Of a stretch of 28,292 nt of DNA, positions 1 to 7,968 are shown piece after piece. Both the position numbers and the translations under genes were made by a program. The stretch covers positions 1 to 28,292 of the forward strand of contig NVVG01000002.1 in assembly GCA_002402125.1 (NCBI GenBank). The letters run 5' to 3'. Below the pieces are notes generated by a model. That model was not told the DNA's origin. It did no database searches and worked only from the letters and a program-made list of their open reading frames with translations. The first letter of the stretch is position 1. Each line of letters begins with the position of its first letter. The stretch comes from Moraxellaceae bacterium. Lineage in GTDB: Bacteria; Pseudomonadota; Gammaproteobacteria; Pseudomonadales; Ketobacteraceae.

Positions 1-1382
1 GCGAAGGCTTCCAAGCTACCACTCCAACCCGCTGAGTGAAATTGGGCCTGAAATAGAACACTGTCGGCGTTTAATCGGTTGGAGTTAAATGTCACCGCTG
101 CAACACTACCGGAGGTGTTGTTGATACTTTGTGCGATGTCGTCGAAGGCAGTCGCTAAAGAGATGGGGTCGTCTGCGGTAGTATAGGAACCGCCACCATA
201 CTCTTCACCCGCGCGCTTTAGCAGCGGGAAATCTTTGGCGAAACCGACAATATGAGTGACAACATTATTTTTATTATCATCATTCGGGTCTTTGCGTAAG
301 TCGAGATCAAATAGTGCGGCGGCGACATCGTCTAAGTCTCCGGGCTCTGTGCTGCTCTGATCAACGGTCCCGTCTTGCCATTTTGCCAGGATGTCAGAAT
401 AATCAGCATCCGAAGTCGGTTCACCGTCGGTTAGCGCGATGATAAAGTTTTTTTGGCAGCTATGTTCTATAACGTTGTTAGTGGGCCTGGTGCCGGCACT
501 ATACTCTGGCTGTTTATTGAAGAGGCTATTAGCATCCATGTCAATCATAGTAGTAATTAGAATGTTATTTTGCCATGAATGACTTGGAACTGAGAAAGTC
601 TCGTTGTTGCCTTCAACAAAATATCGGCCGACTTGCGCTAATGCTGTCGCTAAGGGGGTGCTACCATATGCACTTAGACTGTCGATCGCAGCATCAAGCG
701 TTTGGCGGTTACTCGCATCATCGATGTCTACCAGGCCGCTAACTACCTTGGCTTTATAATATTCACAGCGTCGACCGCAGGACTTCGAGGTAAAGCGAGT
801 CAGGCCAACATTGGTCCCCGCCAAACCGCCGTTTGCTGCAATCATGTTTTTTGCGGCTTCTTTTGCCACTTCCATTCGGTCGTGGGTGCCTGGTTTTCTA
901 TCGGCATTTCTACCAAAATTTGCAGCGCCATCATGAGCGGTGTTGGAGAAATACCAATTTAGATAGTTGCCCATGTATGACGTTACTCCCATGGGTGTGG
1001 GTATGTTTCTTAAGGATACGTTATTGTAGGTCCTGTCTTTGACAAAGCACAAAGTAGTGCTCCAAGCAGACCAATTGCCGCCAATTGAAAAATAGGCAGC
1101 CCCGCTTCCGTCCACTCCCATGCGGATTTCGTCGTTGCTGTTAGCGTCATTATATAGGGTACATGCACCATAAGGATTGTTCATATCATCAGCCACTTCG
1201 GGAACAATATGATTCATCGATCCTGATGTGTCATATAACATCATTACGTTCGCTGGCGCAGCTCCGGATATCACCATAGGTGTATTTGCCAGTTTCAGGT
1301 CGGCTGCATTTACTGACGATGCTAGGGATAATCCCAGTCCCACCAGAAAACAAAAAATCTGCACGTTTATTATTTTTTCCAT
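1..1382 (-). CDS. pilY1: PilY1-like type IV pilus tip protein, N-terminal part (partial)
   Basis: The reading frame opens at ATG 1382 and stays open to the left edge (460 codons), so the C-terminal half, where this family carries a beta-propeller, is outside the window. The protein begins MEKIINVQIF, followed by a hydrophobic signal-peptide core ending near SSVNA. A von Willebrand A domain follows: the MIDAS motif MLYDTSGSMN lies about 50 residues in, a threonine loop reads AYGSTPLATAL, and an aspartate motif reads IIALTDGEPTSD, so the metal site looks intact. In the family PilY1 caps the pilus tip and works with the minor pilins in pilus priming, adhesion and surface sensing. It is the last gene seen in the minor-pilin operon, 36 nt after pilX. 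The identification rests on the VWA domain plus position directly after pilX; the PilY1 C-terminal domain could not be seen. Confidence 0.88.
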   Translation of the reverse strand, partial: MEKIINVQIFCFLVGLGLSLASSVNAADLKLANTPMVISGAAPANVMMLYDTSGSMNHIVPEVADDMNNPYGACTLYNDANSNDEIRMGVDGSGAAYFSIGGNWSAWSTTLCFVKDRTYNNVSLRNIPTPMGVTSYMGNYLNWYFSNTAHDGAANFGRNADRKPGTHDRMEVAKEAAKNMIAANGGLAGTNVGLTRFTSKSCGRRCEYYKAKVVSGLVDIDDASNRQTLDAAIDSLSAYGSTPLATALAQVGRYFVEGNNETFSVPSHSWQNNILITTMIDMDANSLFNKQPEYSAGTRPTNNVIEHSCQKNFIIALTDGEPTSDADYSDILAKWQDGTVDQSSTEPGDLDDVAAALFDLDLRKDPNDDNKNNVVTHIVGFAKDFPLLKRAGEEYGGGSYTTADDPISLATAFDDIAQSINNTSGSVAAVTFNSNRLNADSVLFQAQFHSAGWSGSLEAF

Positions 1383-1418
1383 CACTATATGATTCCGTTT
1401 CTTTCGGTTGCGCGTAGC

Positions 1419-1955
1419 TTAAAATTCTTTGCCGTAGTATGAAATAAGAATGCGTTCAGACCTGCCATTGCGGCCAGTGGAGCGCGATACAATTTTAAAG
1501 GCATTCACATTGCTAGGGATGGGGTTGGCTCCATCATAGTCATCCAACATAAGGCTGCCTGAGTCTGCGTCTTCTTCTTTATATATGCCGGCGTCTTCAA
1601 TCATGTATTGCGCGGCGGTGTCTGTAGTTCCGGTGGTGTATTTAATTTTGGTGGCGCCGGTGATGCTACCTGCCGTCCAGGTAGCCTCTGAAAAATAATC
1701 TGCTGGCATATCCCCGATTTTATAGAAACCAGTGGTTTGATCAAAGTCTGTCATGGTTGTTAGCAGGTCTAGCTGCGCTCCTGCATCGCGTATTCCAGAC
1801 TCGGCCATCTCTAGTGAGATATGCAGGTCACGAACGGCAGATGACATTTTCTTTTGCAGAACGATATTTTGCCCGCCCGAGATAACAACAATGGTGAGGA
1901 TAAGTAGCAGCACTAAACTAACTGCGAGCGCTGCGCCGGATGGTTTTTTATGCAT
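1419..1955 (-). CDS. pilX: PilX minor pilin / assembly protein
   Basis: A 178-residue protein beginning MHKKPSGAALAVSLVLLLIL, which matches the PilX N-terminal pattern (basic tip, SGAALxVSLxLLLxLT hydrophobic helix) rather than a classical GFxxxE pilin leader. The C-terminus ends RSERILISYYGKEF. An upstream in-frame ATG at 1964 would add MIT, but the best Shine-Dalgarno (ACGGGA) touches that ATG and is spaced correctly for ATG 1955, so I chose 1955. PilX belongs to the minor-pilin complex that primes pilus assembly and carries PilY1. The gene follows pilW closely (14 nt) and precedes pilY1. Confidence 0.88.
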   Translation of the reverse strand: MHKKPSGAALAVSLVLLLILTIVVISGGQNIVLQKKMSSAVRDLHISLEMAESGIRDAGAQLDLLTTMTDFDQTTGFYKIGDMPADYFSEATWTAGSITGATKIKYTTGTTDTAAQYMIEDAGIYKEEDADSGSLMLDDYDGANPIPSNVNAFKIVSRSTGRNGRSERILISYYGKEF

Positions 1956-1969
1956 GGTTATCATTCCCG

Positions 1970-3016
1970 TTAAATTGTTTTATTGCGAACATTGGCTGTG
2001 GCAGTGTAGGTTCTGGTGAGGGGGGCGCCGTTGGAAATGTTGCTGTCACTTTGTGCTTCTATGCTTACCCGAATGGAGCGAACCTGTTCCATGGTGCTGG
2101 TGTTGGCAACCTCAAAGGTATCTACCGCAATATCGCCGTTGGTATCTTTACCGTAGATAAACTGCAGGTCGGTTATGCCTCTGACTAACTCGGTATTGAT
2201 ACCATCACTGCGTACATAGAGAGAGCTGTCACCGGCACTATTTGTCCCTGCGAAATAGGTTTTGATAAATGCCACCATTAACAGCGCGCTACTATCATAT
2301 ACGTGAGAAAGCGTGTCTTCCTTGTTGTCTATCATCTTGTTGCCAGCGAGACTGGTTTTTACATGGCGAATAAATTTGGTGCCGTTGGTATCGCTTTCGG
2401 TATTTGTGAATACGTCAGAACCAGCGCAATCGGCGATTAACATCAGCATGCCTTGGGGGATGTCTGCGTTTCCCTGGATTTGAATAGGGTCAGCCTTGGT
2501 CACCATGGCTGAGTCAATTTTAACACCTGGAATGCCGATAAAACCCTTTAGCGTTAATATATCGCTACCGGCTATGACGTCTATTGAATCAAACTTTAAG
2601 TTGGTGGTGTTGTCCGTGCCGGTAATGCTGCCAGTTCCGGTGGGGATGATCTCTTTGCTAAAGTCGCCGTCATTGGTGTCTAGTTGGATGGCGATGAATT
2701 TTCCTGCTTCTAGCTCGGCCTCTGCGGGTGATTTTGCGTCGGTAATTGCTTTCGTTATGGCTGCTGATTTGCAACCCCAGTAACCGGTCATGCGAATGTC
2801 TCTGGCGATTAACTCTGTGGCTATACGACCATTTTCCTGCACGCGACTATAGGCTCTCTGTAAATTAGAGCTGGTGATATTGGCATTAAAAATCTGGAAT
2901 ACACCGAGCAGTAAAAATGAACTCAGTGCAAGCGCTATCATTAATTCTAACAATGATAGGCCTGCTTGCCGTGGCTGGTAGGTCTTTACAGAGCTGCTGC
3001 TAGAGAATATTTTCAT
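1970..3016 (-). CDS. pilW: PilW minor pilin / assembly protein
   Basis: A 348-residue prepilin-like protein. Near residue 18 it has a type III prepilin leader, QAG followed by LSLLELMIALALSSFLLLGV, with the conserved Glu at +5 after the expected cleavage by prepilin peptidase PilD. The segment RVQENGRIATELIARDIRMTGYWGC just after the helix is typical of PilW. Its length of about 350 residues is right for PilW, which is longer than other minor pilins. The gene starts 2 nt after the pilV stop, so translation is probably coupled. PilW acts with PilV, PilX and FimU in the periplasm and inner membrane as part of the pilus-priming tip complex. Confidence 0.9.
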   Translation of the reverse strand: MKIFSSSSSVKTYQPRQAGLSLLELMIALALSSFLLLGVFQIFNANITSSNLQRAYSRVQENGRIATELIARDIRMTGYWGCKSAAITKAITDAKSPAEAELEAGKFIAIQLDTNDGDFSKEIIPTGTGSITGTDNTTNLKFDSIDVIAGSDILTLKGFIGIPGVKIDSAMVTKADPIQIQGNADIPQGMLMLIADCAGSDVFTNTESDTNGTKFIRHVKTSLAGNKMIDNKEDTLSHVYDSSALLMVAFIKTYFAGTNSAGDSSLYVRSDGINTELVRGITDLQFIYGKDTNGDIAVDTFEVANTSTMEQVRSIRVSIEAQSDSNISNGAPLTRTYTATANVRNKTI

Positions 3017-3018
3017 CG

Positions 3019-3489
3019 TTATATCTGCACGCTAAGGGTAAAGTCGGTGGTGGCAACGGTGCCGCCAGTGCTGTCGCGTCCTTGTTCTTTCCAGGCTATT
3101 TTTATCTGATAAAGGTTGCCATTCTTTGTGACCGTGCCAACCCCCTCAGGTAAACCGCCTTTATTCGGATTCTGTTTAATCAGGTCGTTCCATTGGAAGG
3201 CGTCAAGTTGTGCCATATCCGATGGGTTACAGCCGGTGCAGTTAGGATCGGTTTCTGCGCCAGTAATGCCGTTATAACTACCTTGCCCGACACCGAGTCT
3301 GTTTGAACGCATTCTTTCTGCCATGTCATAGGCGTAAATTGTCGCTACGCTATGAAATTGGCTATTGTTAACGTTCTTAAGGCTGATGGTTTGCAATGTG
3401 GCTAAACCTAATAACCCTATGGCCAAGATGATCATGGTGACCAAAATCTCGACCAAAGAAAACCCTTTTTGATTATGGCTATATGACAC
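3019..3489 (-). CDS. pilV: PilV minor pilin
   Basis: A 156-residue minor pilin with a short leader, MSYSHNQKG, cleaved before FSLVEILVTMIILAIGLLGL (Glu at +5). The next segment, LQTISLKNVNNSQFHSVATI, followed by AYDMAERMRSNR, is typical of PilV. The start is a GTG at 3489 preceded by a strong Shine-Dalgarno (GAGGAGGTGG) on the minus strand. It overlaps the fimT stop codon by 11 nt, which points to translational coupling. PilV is a component of the minor-pilin priming complex. Confidence 0.92.
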   Translation of the reverse strand: MSYSHNQKGFSLVEILVTMIILAIGLLGLATLQTISLKNVNNSQFHSVATIYAYDMAERMRSNRLGVGQGSYNGITGAETDPNCTGCNPSDMAQLDAFQWNDLIKQNPNKGGLPEGVGTVTKNGNLYQIKIAWKEQGRDSTGGTVATTDFTLSVQI

Positions 3490-3976
3490 AGACCACCTCC
3501 TCGGTAGCTATCAGTCCGGATGCTAATACGGTGACCTTTTGACCTTCTCCAGCCGTATTTTTATAACAAATAGTTAATTCATCGGCGTTAGCTTCGCCAG
3601 ATGCTTTAAACTCAAAATTTGTACCGGTGGAATCTATTTTAAGGGTGTCGGGGTTAAATGCGGTGGGCCAACTTCCAATCAATGTGTCATTACTATCAAA
3701 ATCATTACTATTATTATTGTCAATATAAGCGGCGATATTTGTCCAATTGGAGGTGCTAGAAGTTTGTTGACCTAAAGATACATCGTTGCCACGGATTATT
3801 GCCTCGGTGCGGGCAAAACTTAACGCGGTGACTAACGTATCCTTAACGGTGCCAATGTTGTTGCTCCTTATTCTTTCATTGAAAGAAGGGATGCCTATAG
3901 TCGCCACAATGGCGACAATGGCTAGCACGATTAGGAGCTCCGTTAGTGAGAAGCCAAGGTTGTTGTTATTATTCAT
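3479..3976 (-). CDS. fimT: FimT/FimU-like minor pilin (GspH type)
   Basis: A 165-residue pseudopilin beginning MNNNNNLG with prepilin cleavage before FSLTELLIVLAIVAIVATIG (Glu at +5). It is followed by the GspH/FimT pattern NTxKDTLVTALSFARTEAIIRG and a C-terminal strand region ending VLASGLIATEEVVCVI. The open frame continues upstream to a TTG at 4009, but ATG 3976 gives the usual short polar leader and was chosen. It is the first gene of the minor-pilin operon. FimT and FimU are hard to tell apart by sequence: FimT proteins bind DNA in some species, while FimU belongs to the priming complex. Position directly before pilV, with no second GspH-type gene, makes a FimU role equally possible. Confidence 0.85.
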   Translation of the reverse strand: MNNNNNLGFSLTELLIVLAIVAIVATIGIPSFNERIRSNNIGTVKDTLVTALSFARTEAIIRGNDVSLGQQTSSTSNWTNIAAYIDNNNSNDFDSNDTLIGSWPTAFNPDTLKIDSTGTNFEFKASGEANADELTICYKNTAGEGQKVTVLASGLIATEEVVCVI

Positions 3977-4112
3977 GATTAAGCTCTGAGATCGAATATG
4001 TCGCACCAATTTACAGCGGTTTGGTTATAAGCGTGCGCTTTTTTGGATAAGCGGTAAGGAGAGGCGATAAGTGGCAATCATGCAAAATTGCATTAGGTAG
4101 GGGTGTAAATTT

Positions 4113-6341
4113 CTAGTCGATTTGAACGGGGTCAACGTCTACATGCCAGCGTACCTTTCTGCTTTCTGGTAGATTGCTAATTTGTGGTATCAAGGTTGAA
4201 ATGGCTTGATGCAGGGCGGTGCGGTTGTTACCACGAAGCAGGACTTGATAGCGAAAGCGCCCAGCCTTTCGTGTCATTAATGCGGGTACGGGCCCCCATG
4301 CCTCAACGCCAGGGGGAGCTATTAAAGAAAAATGTGTTACCAATAGCTCCATAAATTGCATTGCGGTATTGGCATCGGCTGCTTCTGCTCGAAAAATGGC
4401 TATGTAACCAAAGGGCGGCAGCCCCGTTAGCTTTCTTTCTGATAGCGCTACCTGGGTAAATTCCTTGTAATTTTGGTGTAGAAGGGATTGCAAGACAATG
4501 TGTTCGGGATTATGGCTTTGTAATATGACCTTGCCAGGTTTTTCCGCTCTTCCTGCGCGACCTGCAACTTGCAGAATAAGCTGGGCAGTGTGTTCGGTTG
4601 CTCGAAAATCAGAGGCAAATAGGCCGCTGTCTATATCAGAGATAACCACCAGTGTGACATTAGGGAAGTGATGGCCTTTTGCCAACATCTGGGTGCCGAT
4701 CAGGATGCAAGGTTCGCCAGTATGAATTTGTTTTAGGTGGTTTTCTAACGCATCTTTGCGTCGTGTAGTGTCACGGTCAATGCGAATGATGGTAGTTTTA
4801 GGGAATAGCTCAGATAAACTTTCATCAACCCTTTCTGTTCCCTGTCCTATGGCTCTAAGGTCTGTGCTGTTGCAGTCTGGGCAGTGTCTTGGTATGCGTG
4901 TTTGAAAGTCACAGTGATGACAATGTAAATGTGTCGGTTGGCGGTGGTAAGTCATGCGGGCATCACACATGGTACAGTTTGCATTCCAGCCACAATCATG
5001 ACACATCAATACTGGGGAGTAGCCTCGCCTATTGAGGAAAAACAGTACTTGATTACCCTGGCTCAGCTCATGTCTCATGGCGCTGATCAATGGTTTGCTG
5101 AGCCCGTTAGTTAATTCTGCATTGCGCAGGTCTGCTAGGTGAAATGAAGGTAATTTGGCATCCCCGGCTCGCTGGGTTAGCGCAAGTTGTTGGTAGCGGC
5201 CTTGTTGTACGTTAAATAGGCTTTCGAATGAGGGTGTGGCGGTACCGAGTACAATGGGAATATTGTCTAGCTTGGCTCTTACAACCGCCATATCTCGGGC
5301 GGAATAGCGAAAGCCGTCTTGCTGCTTGTAAGAAAGGTCATGTTCTTCATCGATGATGATAACCCCGGGTTGTTTCATCGGGGTGAACAGTGCAGAGCGA
5401 GTCCCAATAATGATGGCCGCACTGCCTGCCTTTGCTTGACGCCAAACCGCGAGGCGTTGGTTAGCGGTCAGGTTTGAGTGCAGCGCAAAAATGGGAACAT
5501 TAAAGCGCTGGTTAAAGCGTTTTAAGGTTTGAGGGGTTAAGCCAATTTCAGGTACTAAGATGAGGGCCTGTTTGCCATCACGTAATACTTGTTCAAGTAT
5601 TTGAAGGTAGACTTCTGTTTTTCCGCTACCGGTGATGCCGTCGAGAAGGTAGGCGGCAAATTCTCGGGTGTCGCTATGGAGAACGGCATCTACCGCTAAT
5701 TGTTGTTGTTGATTAAGGCTAAGCGGGGTTTCTTTAAGTAGATTTTCCGTTGTCCAGGGCTGATATTGGGCTTCTTGTTGTTGTATTTCTGCGAGCCCTT
5801 TTTCTTTTAGTGCTTTTAGAATCGAGGAATTAACATTCAAGCCTTTTAGCAGGGGTTGCGTGAGACCTTGGGGGTGTTCTCGCAAAATGGTTAATGCGTC
5901 AACTTGTTTTTTTGCTCTGGCTAGCGTTGTGATATCAATTAATTGGCCTTTGGCTGAGGCTTTCCAGGCGGTGATAATCTCTTTAGTTGAATTGTCTTCA
6001 TTTCTTAGGGCAAGGGGCAGGGCGTTTTGCAGTACCTCGCCTGGGGCGTGGTGGTAATACTGAATGGCCCATTTGCAAAGTGAAAGGATGCTGTTGGGTA
6101 GTGCAGGTTCATCGTCGAGTACGCGAATGATTGATTTGAGTTTGTTGGCATCGACCTCAGTATGAGAGAGCACATCAATGATGACAGCAACCACGCGGCG
6201 TTTTCCAAACGGTATCAAAACCCGCATTCCCGGCAGATATGCAAGTGATGTATTGCCTCTTTGCGGAAGGTAATCGAAACATTGGCGTAGTGGGCTGGGT
6301 ACCGCTATGCGTAGAAAGGTGGCTGGTTGCGTAGTGATCAG
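4113..6341 (-). CDS. priA: Primosomal protein N', replication restart helicase PriA
   Basis: PriA is a 3'-to-5' helicase that reloads the replisome at stalled forks. With the start proposed here it is 742 residues, close to the usual length. Visible parts are: N-terminal 3'-DNA-binding domain (FLRIAVPSPLRQCFDYLP at about 9-26, then LPGMRVLIPFGKRR), Walker A GITGSGKT near 235-242, DEEH box near 331-334, and eight zinc-binding cysteines near 447, 450, 456, 459, 474, 477, 487 and 490. The first ATG in frame (6227) lies inside the conserved N-terminal domain. Upstream the frame is open to a TAA at 6357-6359 and contains no ATG, GTG or TTG. The best candidates are CTG 6341 or ATC 6338, after a weak AGAAG. 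Identity is certain; the start codon is inferred. No clear own terminator is seen between it and fimT. Confidence 0.95.
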   Translation of the reverse strand: MITTQPATFLRIAVPSPLRQCFDYLPQRGNTSLAYLPGMRVLIPFGKRRVVAVIIDVLSHTEVDANKLKSIIRVLDDEPALPNSILSLCKWAIQYYHHAPGEVLQNALPLALRNEDNSTKEIITAWKASAKGQLIDITTLARAKKQVDALTILREHPQGLTQPLLKGLNVNSSILKALKEKGLAEIQQQEAQYQPWTTENLLKETPLSLNQQQQLAVDAVLHSDTREFAAYLLDGITGSGKTEVYLQILEQVLRDGKQALILVPEIGLTPQTLKRFNQRFNVPIFALHSNLTANQRLAVWRQAKAGSAAIIIGTRSALFTPMKQPGVIIIDEEHDLSYKQQDGFRYSARDMAVVRAKLDNIPIVLGTATPSFESLFNVQQGRYQQLALTQRAGDAKLPSFHLADLRNAELTNGLSKPLISAMRHELSQGNQVLFFLNRRGYSPVLMCHDCGWNANCTMCDARMTYHRQPTHLHCHHCDFQTRIPRHCPDCNSTDLRAIGQGTERVDESLSELFPKTTIIRIDRDTTRRKDALENHLKQIHTGEPCILIGTQMLAKGHHFPNVTLVVISDIDSGLFASDFRATEHTAQLILQVAGRAGRAEKPGKVILQSHNPEHIVLQSLLHQNYKEFTQVALSERKLTGLPPFGYIAIFRAEAADANTAMQFMELLVTHFSLIAPPGVEAWGPVPALMTRKAGRFRYQVLLRGNNRTALHQAISTLIPQISNLPESRKVRWHVDVDPVQID

Positions 6342-6479
6342 AGGTCTTCTGTATGGTTAGGGTTTAATTGGTTTTTTGATAGTGATGGAGCTAAGTATAC
6401 ATAGCTTGGCTTAAATTTGAGGATTTTTAAATGCCACGGTTGGCCGCGTGGAGGTTCGAGGTTGTAGGTCTTAAACGAC

Positions 6480-6507
6480 AAAAGCCACTTCGTAAGAGGT
6501 GGCTTTT
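6480..6507 (-). terminator. Rho-independent terminator of the PEP-CTERM gene
   Basis: Inverted repeat AAAAGCCAC / GTGGCTTTT with a 10-nt loop, lying 55 nt after the stop of the minus-strand PEP-CTERM gene and before priA. On the minus strand the stem ends in a short T run (CTTTTG). It would separate PEP-CTERM transcription from priA. The short U tract makes it moderate rather than strong. Confidence 0.6.
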
Positions 6508-6562
6508 GGAATGGGTAACAATGCTAGATGCTGGCTATTCTGAAGTAGGTTAGCTCTAGAGG

Positions 6563-7186
6563 TTACTTGCGTTTTTGTTTGCGAGCAAAACCTAATCCCA
6601 GCAGACCTAAACCAAATAGTGACAGGGTAGTAGGTTCTGGTATAGAGATGCCATCTGAAACCAATAACCATGAAATGCCGAGGCCCTCAGCGGTAATGTG
6701 GCTATAAAAATCAGTTTCTAGGACGGGTATATCGGGGTTGATTATTTCGATGCCAGCTAGGTAGGCGTGTATAGATCCAGCCTGACCAGTTGTGCTGGAT
6801 ATAAACCAGGCATAACTATCATAATCAGATATGTTTGGGTTGACCCCTAGAATATTGTAGTTATCTCCGAAGCTTTGCCCCGTTATTCCGGTTTGACCAT
6901 CTGTGATTGCGAGGCCGTAAAATTCGAGGGCTTCTGTTTCTGATGCAATGTGGTAACCGGCATACTTGCCACCTTGGAAGCTGGAGTTGTCCGCTGTGTA
7001 GGCTAAAGTTTCATTGTAAGTTAGGTGGGCCAATTCGTCCCATCCTAGGTATGATTTGCCGTTTCCAGTAATAACATTGGTGGCTGTATCGTAACTTAGA
7101 TCACCGGTTATTATTGCGGCTTGCACCGATATGGTTCCTGTCATTAGTGCGCCGGCGACTAATGCATTTTGTAAAAATTTTGACAT
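6563..7186 (-). CDS. PEP-CTERM sorting-domain surface/secreted protein
   Basis: A 207-residue exported protein of unknown function. It has an N-terminal signal peptide (MSKFLQNALVAGALMTGTIS, probable cleavage after VQA near residue 23) and a C-terminal sorting tail at 180-207: the PEP motif (ISIPEPTTLS), a glycine/leucine membrane helix, and a basic end (ARKQKRK). In the family this tail is recognised and removed by an exosortase (XrtA/EpsH), and such proteins are linked to exopolysaccharide and biofilm or floc matrix. The middle is rich in Gly, Tyr, Asn, Ser and Thr, has no cysteine and matches no domain I recognise. The start is supported by AGGGA 8 nt upstream. The gene is monocistronic, with its own terminator and a sigma-54-like promoter. 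No exosortase is in the window. Confidence 0.9.
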   Translation of the reverse strand: MSKFLQNALVAGALMTGTISVQAAIITGDLSYDTATNVITGNGKSYLGWDELAHLTYNETLAYTADNSSFQGGKYAGYHIASETEALEFYGLAITDGQTGITGQSFGDNYNILGVNPNISDYDSYAWFISSTTGQAGSIHAYLAGIEIINPDIPVLETDFYSHITAEGLGISWLLVSDGISIPEPTTLSLFGLGLLGLGFARKQKRK

Positions 7187-7231
7187 TAAAAACGTCCCTA
7201 TTAGGTTAAATTGAAATAAGGCTGGATGGCA

Positions 7232-7247
7232 TGCAGGATTCGTGCCG
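7232..7247 (-). promoter_or_regulatory. Sigma-54 (RpoN) type -24/-12 promoter of the PEP-CTERM gene
   Basis: Read on the minus strand, the site is CGGCACGAATCCTGCA. Compared with the sigma-54 consensus TGGCACG-N4-TTGCW it matches GGCACG at -24 and TGCA at -12, with exactly 10 nt between the invariant GG and GC; the mismatches are the first T and one T before TGC. Transcription would start near 7221, giving a leader of about 35 nt to ATG 7186. PEP-CTERM systems are known to be associated with PrsK/PrsR, a two-component pair whose regulator is of the sigma-54 activator type, so this site makes biological sense. Usage is inferred from sequence. Confidence 0.72.
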
Positions 7248-7451
7248 CATCTTGATGGCGGAGCCGTTAATTGGTTGCCAGTGATTCGGGTTATGTCTTG
7301 TGTGTCGCCAACTGTTTGATTTCAATTTATATTTTCATGGGTTGTGGGTGTCGTTTGATCGATCTGTTGTATTCAACGCGAATCAAGGTGAGGTATTTTA
7401 TTCATTGAGATTTTCGAACTGTAAAAAAAACCGACACTCAGATTGTTTTGT

Positions 7452-7468
7452 GGACATAAAGCTTGTCC
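7452..7468. promoter_or_regulatory. Possible activator-binding dyad upstream of the sigma-54 promoter
   Basis: GGACA-N7-TGTCC is a 17-bp dyad lying about 200 bp upstream of the -24/-12 site of the PEP-CTERM gene, a distance and architecture usual for sigma-54 enhancer sites. The arms are only 5 bp, so chance occurrence is quite possible, and only one copy was found. Confidence 0.2.
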
Positions 7469-7576
7469 GCAGAGTTAAGCGTTGGATGAAGCGTTGGGTT
7501 GAGAGGTTTGGGTCAGATCCAATACATTTTCCGTCAGATCTAGTTAGAGTAGAATAAAATGAATGTCGCGGGGTGC

Positions 7577-7604
7577 TTGTGATTCCTGCTGGTTCTGGTA
7601 CTAT
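7577..7604 (+). promoter_or_regulatory. Candidate sigma-70 promoter for rpmE
   Basis: TTGTGA (7577-7582) and TACTAT (7599-7604) are separated by 16 nt and lie about 150 nt upstream of the rpmE start. The -10 match is good and the -35 match partial. Other AT-rich candidates in the region cannot be excluded. Confidence 0.35.
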
Positions 7605-7752
7605 TCTGCGCCCTTGCTGTGGATGAGGTATTGCTAAAATATCTATCATGCGCGCAAGATTCTAGACATACACGAATTCAATAGTGATTGTATCGGTACG
7701 GTGCCAGGCAATAGATCGGGTGGCGGTGCTGACGAAAAATAGGTGAGACCTC

Positions 7753-7968
7753 ATGAAGCAAGATATACATCCAAATTATAGTGAAATTGCTGCTACCTGC
7801 AGCTGTGGTAACGTTGTTAAAACTCAATCCACGTTATGTAAAGATATCCATCTTGATATCTGTTCAGCATGTCATCCTTTCTATACAGGAACACAGAAAG
7901 TGGTTGATACTGGTGGACGCATCGATAAGTTTAAGAAGCGTTTTGGTGCAATTGGTGGTTCAAAGTAG
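7753..7968 (+). CDS. rpmE: 50S ribosomal protein L31 (zinc-binding, C+ type)
   Basis: A 71-residue protein starting [12 protein letters not shown], the standard L31 start, with Cys16, Cys18, Cys37 and Cys40 (CSCGN and [10 protein letters not shown]) forming the zinc site. It is therefore the zinc-containing form, not the zinc-free paralogue made under zinc limitation. L31 bridges the two ribosomal subunits at the central protuberance. ATG 7753 is preceded by AGGTGAG at suitable spacing. A strong terminator follows 24 nt after the stop. Its place near priA and before the nuclease is conserved in related bacteria. Confidence 0.97.
   Translation: MKQDIHPNYSEIAATCSCGNVVKTQSTLCKDIHLDICSACHPFYTGTQKVVDTGGRIDKFKKRFGAIGGSK

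Larger units (their letters stand above)
7187..7752. other. Divergent intergenic region between the PEP-CTERM gene and rpmE
   Basis: These 566 bases contain no gene I can support. The left side holds a sigma-54-like promoter for the leftward PEP-CTERM gene. The middle has a short dyad (GGACA-N7-TGTCC at 7452-7468) and AT-rich stretches. The right side has a sigma-70-like candidate for rpmE and the rpmE ribosome site (AGGTGAG, before ATG 7753). Small open frames in both directions look non-coding. In Pseudomonas-type genomes priA and rpmE are neighbours, so the long spacer probably came with the PEP-CTERM gene. Confidence 0.6.

Noticed and set aside
4080..4112. ATGCAATTTTGCAT palindrome after priA as a terminator
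   Set aside because: AT-rich, short, with no following T tract on the minus strand; probably not a terminator.
7300..7557. Plus-strand open frame of 85 codons between the PEP-CTERM gene and rpmE
   Set aside because: No ribosome site, no recognisable motif, unusual residue mix, and an overlapping opposite-strand frame of similar quality; it lies in a promoter-rich spacer.
7398..7649. Minus-strand open frame of 83 codons in the same spacer
   Set aside because: Composition (many Thr, Ser, Pro, Arg, no domain) and lack of a ribosome site suggest chance.
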